From NCBI GenBank assembly GCA_947492385.1, contig CANLMX010000025.1, forward strand, positions 1 through 34,256: a stretch of DNA of 34,256 nucleotides. The letters run 5' to 3'. Under the pieces are notes generated by a model. It ran no database searches. It had not been told where the DNA came from and worked only from the letters and a program-made list of their open reading frames with translations. The stretch is from Planctomycetaceae bacterium (lineage in GTDB: Bacteria > Planctomycetota > Phycisphaerae > Phycisphaerales > SM1A02). Below are positions 1 to 6,574 of the stretch, one piece after another (positions within the stretch are counted from its first letter, which is position 1; every line of letters starts with the position of its first letter). The position numbers and the translations under genes were made by a program.

Positions 1-1
1 C

Positions 2-619
2 TACCAGGTGACCATGAAGTTCGCGATGGACGCGATCCTCGCGATGCGCGGGCAGCTCAACGAGCAGCTCGCGGCGATGGAGGTGAAGCTCAGCGTCAAC
101 GACTTCGTCGTGCGCGCGTGCGCGCTGGCGATGGCGAAGAACCCGTTCTTCAACGCCAGCTGGGCCGGAGACCGCATCCTGGTCCACCAGCAGGTCAACG
201 TCGGCGTGGCGATCGCGCTCCCCGAGGAGAAGGGGGGCGGGCTCGTGGTGGGCGTCGTGCGCGACGCGAACCTCAAGAGCCTGCGCCAGATCTCCGGCGA
301 GGTCCGCTCGCTGGGCGAGAAGGCCCGCACCAAGGGCCTCTCGGTCGAGGAGATGTCGGGCGCGACGTTCACCATTTCGAACCTCGGGATGTTCGGAGTC
401 GACAACTTCACGGCCATCATCAACCCGCCCAACAGCGCGATCCTCGCGTGCGGCGCGGCGATCGAGCAGCCGGTGGTCCGCAACCATCAGCTCGCGGTCG
501 GCTGGGAGATGGCCGCGACGCTCAGCCTCGACCACCGCGTGATCGACGGAGCGATGGCGGCGAAGTACCTGCAGAGCCTGAAGCAGTTCGTCGAGACGCC
601 GACGCTGCTGTTGGTCTGA
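2..619 (+). CDS. 2-oxo-acid dehydrogenase E2 component, catalytic domain (5' truncated)
   Basis: This is the C-terminal acyltransferase domain of a dihydrolipoamide acyltransferase (E2), the core enzyme of pyruvate, 2-oxoglutarate or branched-chain 2-oxo-acid dehydrogenase complexes. It moves an acyl group from lipoyl-lysine to CoA. The frame is open from base 2, so the lipoyl and E1/E3-binding domains lie outside the window. About 205 residues are visible, with the conserved stretch SVNDFVVRA, a TFTISNLGMFG segment and the catalytic DHRVIDGA motif near the end, which supplies the active-site His and Asp. The stop lies 8 bases before rlmN, so the two are probably cotranscribed. Which complex it belongs to cannot be told from this fragment. 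Confidence 0.93.
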   Translation, partial: YQVTMKFAMDAILAMRGQLNEQLAAMEVKLSVNDFVVRACALAMAKNPFFNASWAGDRILVHQQVNVGVAIALPEEKGGGLVVGVVRDANLKSLRQISGEVRSLGEKARTKGLSVEEMSGATFTISNLGMFGVDNFTAIINPPNSAILACGAAIEQPVVRNHQLAVGWEMAATLSLDHRVIDGAMAAKYLQSLKQFVETPTLLLV

Positions 620-627
620 GCGCCGCC

Positions 628-1737
628 ATGGAGGCGTGCGTCCCCATCCTCGGGCTTCCGCTCGGCGAGTTCGCCGAGGCGGCCCGCGGACGCGGCATGG
701 CGCCTCCCGACGTGCAGCGGATGTACCGCGCATTCCATCGCGGCGGCGAGGAGCCTGCGGGGGGCTTGCCCCCGTGGGTCGCGGACGGGCGCAGGCCCGT
801 GAAGGACGTGATCGTCGACGGCGAGACCGTGAAGTTCACGATGTCGCTCGCCGACGGGCTCGAGACCGAGAGCGTGGTGATCCCCATGCGCCACCGCGAC
901 GGCAGCGTGACCCGCACGCTCTGCGTGTCGAGCCAGGTCGGGTGCGCGATGGGGTGCCGTTTCTGCGAAACCGCGCAGATGGGCCTGATGCGCCACCTGT
1001 CCCCCGCGGAGATCGTGGCGCAGCTGCACGCGGCACGGTTCGCCGTCGGCGATCCGCGCACGGGACGCCCCGGCTTCGAGATCAAGAACATCGTGTTCAT
1101 GGGGATGGGCGAGCCTATGGACAACCTCGACGCGGTGCTCGGCGCGATCCGCGTCATGACGGACCGCAACGCCTACGCCGTCGCCCCGGTGCACGTGACC
1201 GTGAGCACGGTCGGCCGCACCGACGGGATCCGGCGCTACGGCGAGTTCATGCTGCAGCACGGGTTCCACCGGCTGAACCTGGCCGTGAGCCTCAACGCGC
1301 CGAACGACCGGATCCGCTCCGAGATCATGCCGATCAACCGCGCCGAGCCGGTGGCGATGCTCATGGAGGCGTTGATGGCGTTCCCGAAGCGGCCGAATGC
1401 CGCGATCTGCATGGAGTACGTGCTCATCCCGGGCGTGAACGACGCCCCTGAGCATTGCGACGAGGTGTGCGGCCTGCTCAAGCCGCTGCGCTGCTCGCTC
1501 AACGTGATCCCGTACAACCCGCGCCGAGGCTCTCCCTGGCCGGCGCCCGACGAGGACCGCGTGAAGGCCTTCGTTGACCGTGCGATCGCGAACGGGCAGT
1601 TCTGCAAGCGCCGCGGGACGAAGGGCCGGAGCGCGATGGCCGCATGCGGCCAGCTGGGCAACGAGCACATCCGGGCGCGGCGATTCGTCGAGCCCGCGCG
1701 CGCGGAAACCGTGCAGATTCGCGTCGAAGGCGCCTGA
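628..1737 (+). CDS. rlmN: 23S rRNA (adenine2503-C2)-methyltransferase, radical SAM
   Basis: RlmN methylates C2 of A2503 in 23S rRNA, and in many bacteria A37 of some tRNAs, using a [4Fe-4S] cluster and SAM with a methyl-cysteine intermediate. The 369-residue product has the radical-SAM motif C106-x3-C110-x2-C113 (GCAMGCRFCETAQMG), the GMGEPMDN segment, and a C-terminal AACGQL motif that carries the second catalytic cysteine of the RlmN/Cfr family. Length is normal. The ATG at 628 follows the E2 stop by 8 bases. No strong Shine-Dalgarno is seen, so translation is probably coupled to E2. Cfr is less likely given the close RlmN-type C-terminus. Confidence 0.95.
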   Translation: MEACVPILGLPLGEFAEAARGRGMAPPDVQRMYRAFHRGGEEPAGGLPPWVADGRRPVKDVIVDGETVKFTMSLADGLETESVVIPMRHRDGSVTRTLCVSSQVGCAMGCRFCETAQMGLMRHLSPAEIVAQLHAARFAVGDPRTGRPGFEIKNIVFMGMGEPMDNLDAVLGAIRVMTDRNAYAVAPVHVTVSTVGRTDGIRRYGEFMLQHGFHRLNLAVSLNAPNDRIRSEIMPINRAEPVAMLMEALMAFPKRPNAAICMEYVLIPGVNDAPEHCDEVCGLLKPLRCSLNVIPYNPRRGSPWPAPDEDRVKAFVDRAIANGQFCKRRGTKGRSAMAACGQLGNEHIRARRFVEPARAETVQIRVEGA

Positions 1738-1738
1738 A

Positions 1739-1753
1739 CCGCCCCCCGGGCGG
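1739..1753 (+). other. Small GC hairpin after rlmN
   Basis: A perfect 6-bp inverted repeat (CCGCCC / GGGCGG) with a 3-base loop lies directly behind the rlmN stop. No T-run follows. It may slow polymerase or be chance in GC-rich DNA. Confidence 0.3.
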
Positions 1754-1765
1754 CCGGAAGGTTGC

Positions 1766-1771
1766 TAGGCT
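1766..1771 (+). promoter_or_regulatory. -10-like box TAGGCT, leaderless spacing
   Basis: TAGGCT ends 7 bases before the GTG start at 1779, so a transcript starting at the usual distance would begin at or next to the start codon. No -35 match is visible. See the finding on leaderless promoters. Confidence 0.5.
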
Positions 1772-1778
1772 CCCCCCC

Positions 1779-2639
1779 GTGACCGACATTGCGATCTCCA
1801 GTTACTCGTTCCATCGCCTCGTGAAGAGCGGCGAGGTCCGCCTCGAGGACACGCCGCGCCTGGCCCGCGAATGCGGTGCCGACGCGATCGAGATCGCCAC
1901 CGGCGGCACGCTTGGGCCGGCACTCGACGAGGCGATGGCCGCGCGTCTGGCCGATGCGGCCGATGCCGCGGACGTCGCGATCGTCGGATTCGCCTTGGCC
2001 GCGGATCTGCTGGACGAGGCCGGCGGCGTCGACGACGCGGCCGTGCAGGAAGTCATCGCCCAGGTCCGCGCCGCGGCGTCCATCGGCGTCGACCGCGTGC
2101 GCCACGACGCCGCATGGCGCGGCGCAAACGACGATTGCTCGGACGAGGCCTGGGACGCGGCGCTCTGGCCGCTCACCAAGGCGTGCCGGACCATCGCGAC
2201 CGCAGGTGCGGCCTCGGGCGTCCGCACCAGCATCGAGAACCACGGGCTGTTCCTGGCCGCCGCATGGCGCGTGCAGCAGTTGCTTGAGCAGGTCCAGCAC
2301 CCGAACTTCGGCGTGACGCTCGACCTCGGCAACCTGCTGTGGGCGCCCCAGGACATCGTCGAGTCGACCCGCTCGCTCGCCCCGCATGCGGTGACGGTGC
2401 ACGTCAAGGACTTCAAGTCGGGCTCGTCCGACCCGGCTGCGTGGCCGACCTATCCCGGCGGGCCGAAGGTGCTTCCGGTCGCGCTTGGAGCCGGCGACCT
2501 GCCGCTTCCGGCGCAGATCGACGCCATCCTCGACGCCGACGTCTCGCCCCTCTGGGTGGCCGAGTTCGAGGGCCCGCACGGCGACGTGCGTGCCGAGGCG
2601 AAGCGGTCCTTCGAGTGGCTGCGCAAGCAGCTCGGTTGA
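1779..2639 (+). CDS. Sugar phosphate isomerase/epimerase-like TIM-barrel protein
   Basis: The 286-residue protein fits the xylose isomerase-like TIM-barrel family (AP endonuclease 2 type), whose members isomerise or epimerise sugars or cyclitols with a divalent metal. Candidate metal ligands at the ends of beta strands are E153 (SIENHG), D182 (VTLDLGN), H208 (VTVHVKDF) and E262 or E264 (WVAEFEG), in the order expected for the family. The protein starts with a short strand (DIAISSYSF) as usual. The GTG start is chosen because it places this strand at the N-terminus and lies 7 bases after a TAGGCT box. There is no signal peptide, so it is cytoplasmic. The substrate is unknown; neighbours rlmN and a ferredoxin do not point to a pathway. 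Confidence 0.85.
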   Translation: MTDIAISSYSFHRLVKSGEVRLEDTPRLARECGADAIEIATGGTLGPALDEAMAARLADAADAADVAIVGFALAADLLDEAGGVDDAAVQEVIAQVRAAASIGVDRVRHDAAWRGANDDCSDEAWDAALWPLTKACRTIATAGAASGVRTSIENHGLFLAAAWRVQQLLEQVQHPNFGVTLDLGNLLWAPQDIVESTRSLAPHAVTVHVKDFKSGSSDPAAWPTYPGGPKVLPVALGAGDLPLPAQIDAILDADVSPLWVAEFEGPHGDVRAEAKRSFEWLRKQLG

Positions 2640-2670
2640 TGTGCGTGGGCCCGCGGGGGCGGCGCCGACC

Positions 2671-2676
2671 TACAAT
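2671..2676 (+). promoter_or_regulatory. -10 box TACAAT, leaderless spacing
   Basis: TACAAT is one mismatch from TATAAT and ends 9 bases before the ferredoxin ATG at 2686. No -35 hexamer is visible at 16-18 bases upstream. Confidence 0.6.
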
Positions 2677-2685
2677 CCCCGATCC

Positions 2686-3084
2686 ATGCACCTCAAGCGT
2701 TCCGATCACGAGCACGGCCCGCCGATCGTCCCGGTGACCTTCATCCTCGAGGATCCCGAGGGTCTCACCGGCACCGCGCAGGCCGAGTGGAAGCTCATGG
2801 GCGGCGAGCACGAGTCGCTGCTCGAGCTTGCGATGGACCACGGCATCAACGTCGAGCATGCGTGCGGGGGCGTGTGCGCCTGCAGCACCTGCCATGTCTA
2901 CGTCGAGCAGGGCATGGATTCGCTCTCCGAGGCCACCGAGGCCGAGGAGGACCGCGTGGAAGAGGCGCCGGGCATCAAGCGCACTAGTCGCCTGGGCTGC
3001 CAGTGCGAGATCACCGGCGCCGGTCCGATCGTCGTGCGGGTCCCGGCATGGAATCGCAACGCCGTCAAGGAGATCCCGCACTGA
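2686..3084 (+). CDS. ISC-type [2Fe-2S] ferredoxin
   Basis: This is a 132-residue adrenodoxin/Fdx-type ferredoxin, an electron carrier used in Fe-S cluster assembly and related reactions. The cluster ligands are C60-x5-C66-x2-C69 and C105, within ACGGVCACSTCH and LGCQCE, with the 35-residue spacing typical of bacterial ISC ferredoxins. The region between is acidic (EATEAEEDRVEEAPG), as in the partner-binding face of the family. An N-terminal extension of about 15 residues rich in His and Pro precedes the fold. There are no isc genes nearby. The last 37 bases overlap the next gene if that gene starts at 3048. Confidence 0.93.
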   Translation: MHLKRSDHEHGPPIVPVTFILEDPEGLTGTAQAEWKLMGGEHESLLELAMDHGINVEHACGGVCACSTCHVYVEQGMDSLSEATEAEEDRVEEAPGIKRTSRLGCQCEITGAGPIVVRVPAWNRNAVKEIPH

Positions 3085-6000
3085 ACCGTGGGGCGCATGG
3101 CCGCCGCGGATGGGGTGCGGCGGTGGCATGGGTCGTGCTTGCGGCATGGGCTGGCGGGTGCGATCGGGACGCGGATGTGCCCAAGGAACGTGCCGGTGCG
3201 GCATCGGAGCGCACGTCGGCCTCGGTCAGTGCCGCCGAGGTTGCGCGCGAGGTCGATCGCGGCGTGGGCCTCATGGGCGCCTTCGAGTTCATCGAGGCCG
3301 AGCGTGCGTTTGCCGGTGCGGCGGCACGCATGCCGGCTAGCTACGAGGCCCGGCTCGGTCAGGCGATCGCGGTGCTGAACCAGTCGTCCGAGGGCGCTCA
3401 GGAACGCGCGATCGGTCTCCTCGGATCCGTGCTCGGCCAATGGCCGGACGATCCCCGTGCATCGCATTGCGAGGGGCTCGCATGGCTTTACCTCGGCGAG
3501 CCGGCGAAGGCCCTTCCGCGGTTCCGCCGCGCCGTCGAGCGTGTCCCGTCCGATCCGCACGCCAACTTCTACGTCGGCCAGTGCTGCGAGCTGCTCGGCG
3601 AGGCCGAGCTCGCACGCGCGTCCTACGCGCGCGCGGCCGAGCTTGATCCGTACCTGCGGAGCGCGTACCTGGGGATGCAGCGCGTGCTCGCACGCCAGGG
3701 CCGGGACGCCGAGGCGGAGGCCATGCTCGACGAGTTCCGCAGGCAGGCCGACAACCCCCGCAGCCACCTGGCCGAGTTCAAGTACACGCGCATGGGTGCG
3801 CTCGGCGAGGCCGTGGTCGCGCGCGCCACCGCGCCCGCACCTGACGGTCCGGCCGGGGCGCCCTTCGGAGCCGCCGCGCCGTTCCCGGTCGACGGATGGC
3901 CGGCGCCGCCGCTTGCGCTCGACGACCTGCAGCCCGCCGCGGACCTCGACGGAGATGGCACGCTCGACCTCGTCGCGACCTTCCATTGGCCCGAGGAGGG
4001 AGTCATCGAGCGTCGGATCGTGCGGTCGCGCCCGGCCGGGCGCTGGGCGGTCGACCCCGCGCCGACCGTCGGGCTTCGACGCGGACGCATGCTGTGGGGT
4101 GACCTCGACAACGACGGTCGCGTGGACGTGGCATTCGCCTCCGCGATCGGCAGCCACCTGACGATCGCCACGGGGCTCCATGCCGGGTGGTGCCGCCAGC
4201 TCTCCGACGGGAGCTGGCAGCCGTACGAGTTCCGCGGTGCGCTGATTCCCGAGGACGATCTCGCCGCGATCGCGGACCTCGACCACGACGGCGACCTCGA
4301 CTTCGTCTTCACGGGAGGGTGCCAGACGGGCATCCTCTGGAACCTCGGACGTCCCTCGGCCGACGAACCCGTGGCGTGGGAGCGTCAGGTGCTGCCGATG
4401 GCGCTCGCGCCCGCGATGTCGGCCCCCGCGGACCTTGACGGCGACGGCGACCTCGACCTCGTGCTGTGGTCGCGATCGGGTGCCGAGGCCCAGGCGTGGG
4501 CCAACGACCGCCTGTGGGCCTGGTCGCGCGCGCCCGGGTTCGGCGAGTTCGAGGCGTCGCGCCCGACGCAGGTGGTGGCCTTCCGGGATGCGGACGATGG
4601 CGAGCCCGTGATCGCGACGATCTCGTCGACCGCTCCGGGCGACACCGCGGGTGCGGAGACGTGGCGGCGCTCGAAGGGTGCGTGGCAACGCGCATCGCGC
4701 ATCGAGGTGCCCGGCGCCGAGTCGCTGTGGGTTGCAGACATTGCCGGCTGCGGCCACGCGAACGTCCTGGTGCAGGAGGCCGGGGCGCTGGTGGTGCTCG
4801 ACTCGCATGGCCAGCCGATCGAGCGCATCGAGGGCGTGCCTGCCGAAGGCGTGCCGTGCCTGCCGGACGCGCGTGGGCCGGTCGCGGTCTCGCGCCGATC
4901 GGCGGCCGGCGCGGTGCCTGCGTGGCTGCCCCCTGGGCCCGGGCGCGGCGCGTTCGCCGCACTGTGGCTGCGGGGCCGCACCGATCCTTCGCAGCAGATG
5001 CGCTCGAACGTGAGCGGCATCGGTGCGTCCGTCGATGCACGCGTGGCCGGTGGGTGGGTGGCGGCGGACGCGTTGCCCTGGCGTGGGTCCGGCGCGCAGG
5101 CGCTCGAGCCGGTGCTCGTGGGTCTTGGGGGCGCGTCGAAGTGCGACTTCGTCCGCATCGAGTGGCCCGACGCCGTCTTGCAGTCGGAACTCTCGGTGCC
5201 CGCCGGAACGCGCACGATCACCGAGACGCAACGGCAGATCTCGAGCTGCCCCGTGATCTTCGCCTGGAACGGCCGTGAGCACGCGTTCGTGACCGATTGC
5301 CTCGGCGTCGGCGGCATCGGGTACCTCGCGGGCATCGAACGCGCACCGGACGGCGCGCTCCGCCCCGTGTATCCGCCGCCGCGCCCGCGCGAGCGCGTGC
5401 TGATCGGCGGTCCGGACGCGCTGGCGCCCGTCGATGGCCGGTACGACGTCCGCCTCGGCGAGCCGATGGAGGAGGCGTGCTACCTCGATTCCGTCGCGCT
5501 CGAGGCGATCGACGTGCCCGAAGGCTGGAGCGTCGCGCTCGACGAACGCATGGGAATCAACGGCCCGCAGCCGACGGGCGAACCCCGGTTCTGGCGGCGT
5601 TCGGCGGCCCCGGCCCGCGCGGTGGTGCGCGTGGCGGGTCGCGAATCCGACGCCACGCCGGACCTCGCGTCGGTGGATGGACGCGCGGCCGACCTCGGGC
5701 CGGCGGATCCACGATTCATCGGTCGCCTCGCTGCGGAAGCAAGCCTGGAATGCTCGTTCGACGACGCGATCGATTCCGGCCCGGGCGAGCCCATGCTCGT
5801 CATGGATGGATGGGTGGAGTACCCGTATTCGTCGACCGGGTTCGGCATGTGGCAGGCGCAGGCGCCGTACCAGGCGCCCACCCTCGAGGCGCGCGACCCT
5901 GCGTCCGGTGCGTGGGTGACGCTGGTGCCCGAGTACGGATACCCCGCGGGCATGCCGCGCCGCTGCATCCTTCCCGTGCCCGTCGATGCACTCCCGCGCG

Positions 6001-6524
6001 GTTGCCGTGAACTGCGCCTCCGCACCACGATGGAGGTCTATGTCGACGCCGTGCGGCTGGCCTGGGGCGAGCCGTGTCCGGACGCCGTGCGGCATCGGGC
6101 CACGCTCGCCGGCGCCACGATGGCGGATGCCGGGTTTGCGCGGCGCGTACCCCGTCCGCAGCGTCGACCGGACTACGACTACGCGCGCCGCGTGCCGCTC
6201 TGGGACTGTCGCGTGCAGCCGGGGGCGTACACCGCGTTCGGCGAGTGCATCGAGCTGCTGGCCGCGATCGACGATGCGGTCGCGATCTTCGGGGCCGGCG
6301 AGGAAGTCCGGCTGTCCTTCGATGCCCGGTCGGTGCCGGCGCCGACCCGCGGGATGCGGCGGACGTGGGTGCTCGACGTGGCGGGGTGGTGCAAGGACAT
6401 GGACCTCCACACGGGCTCGGGCGCCACGCTCGACCCGCTTCCCGTCCGGGAGGGCGCGAGCCCCGGTGCGGAGCGTGACCGGCTCCACCGGCGCCACAAC
6501 GTGCGTTGGAACGGCGGGCGCTGA
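3048..6524 (+). CDS. TPR + VCBS/FG-GAP + ASPIC/UnbV lipoprotein (CRTAC1 family)
   Basis: A 1158-residue exported protein of unknown function. The N-terminus is basic, then hydrophobic (VAWVVLAAWAGGC38), which resembles a lipoprotein signal with a weak lipobox. Residues about 70-240 form TPR-like helical repeats. Next come several Ca-binding beta-propeller loops of the type DLDGDGxLDL (around nt 3946, 4099, 4279 and 4432). An ASPIC/UnbV domain follows at about residues 640-735, with GIGASVDARV and the VRIEWPDAV signature. The last roughly 420 residues, starting near FAWNGREHAFVTDCLG, are not recognised. The ATG at 3048 is chosen because it provides the n-region; it overlaps the ferredoxin gene by 37 bases. 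A CTG at 3081 is an alternative. It precedes the cytochrome gene by 50 bases. CRTAC1 proteins are surface or exported, but their biochemical role is mostly unknown. Confidence 0.82.
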   Translation: MESQRRQGDPALNRGAHGRRGWGAAVAWVVLAAWAGGCDRDADVPKERAGAASERTSASVSAAEVAREVDRGVGLMGAFEFIEAERAFAGAAARMPASYEARLGQAIAVLNQSSEGAQERAIGLLGSVLGQWPDDPRASHCEGLAWLYLGEPAKALPRFRRAVERVPSDPHANFYVGQCCELLGEAELARASYARAAELDPYLRSAYLGMQRVLARQGRDAEAEAMLDEFRRQADNPRSHLAEFKYTRMGALGEAVVARATAPAPDGPAGAPFGAAAPFPVDGWPAPPLALDDLQPAADLDGDGTLDLVATFHWPEEGVIERRIVRSRPAGRWAVDPAPTVGLRRGRMLWGDLDNDGRVDVAFASAIGSHLTIATGLHAGWCRQLSDGSWQPYEFRGALIPEDDLAAIADLDHDGDLDFVFTGGCQTGILWNLGRPSADEPVAWERQVLPMALAPAMSAPADLDGDGDLDLVLWSRSGAEAQAWANDRLWAWSRAPGFGEFEASRPTQVVAFRDADDGEPVIATISSTAPGDTAGAETWRRSKGAWQRASRIEVPGAESLWVADIAGCGHANVLVQEAGALVVLDSHGQPIERIEGVPAEGVPCLPDARGPVAVSRRSAAGAVPAWLPPGPGRGAFAALWLRGRTDPSQQMRSNVSGIGASVDARVAGGWVAADALPWRGSGAQALEPVLVGLGGASKCDFVRIEWPDAVLQSELSVPAGTRTITETQRQISSCPVIFAWNGREHAFVTDCLGVGGIGYLAGIERAPDGALRPVYPPPRPRERVLIGGPDALAPVDGRYDVRLGEPMEEACYLDSVALEAIDVPEGWSVALDERMGINGPQPTGEPRFWRRSAAPARAVVRVAGRESDATPDLASVDGRAADLGPADPRFIGRLAAEASLECSFDDAIDSGPGEPMLVMDGWVEYPYSSTGFGMWQAQAPYQAPTLEARDPASGAWVTLVPEYGYPAGMPRRCILPVPVDALPRGCRELRLRTTMEVYVDAVRLAWGEPCPDAVRHRATLAGATMADAGFARRVPRPQRRPDYDYARRVPLWDCRVQPGAYTAFGECIELLAAIDDAVAIFGAGEEVRLSFDARSVPAPTRGMRRTWVLDVAGWCKDMDLHTGSGATLDPLPVREGASPGAERDRLHRRHNVRWNGGR

Positions 6525-6559
6525 GGCGGTTTCCCGTCGGCCAGGGGTTCCGGCGTCCG

Positions 6560-6565
6560 TAGACT
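6560..6565 (+). promoter_or_regulatory. -10-like box TAGACT, leaderless spacing
   Basis: TAGACT ends 9 bases before the ATG at 6575. The context CCGTAGACT recurs before the peptidyl-prolyl isomerase gene (30735-30740, minus strand). Confidence 0.55.
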
Positions 6566-6574
6566 TCGGGGCCT

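Noticed and set aside
1739-1753. Terminator behind rlmN
   Set aside because: Stem is only 6 bp with no T-run; not enough to call a terminator.
2898-6497. Very long open frame (about 1199 codons) antisense to the first CRTAC1 gene
   Set aside because: Product is Arg/His/Ala-rich with no recognisable family and mirrors a clear coding frame. Such shadows are common in GC-rich DNA.
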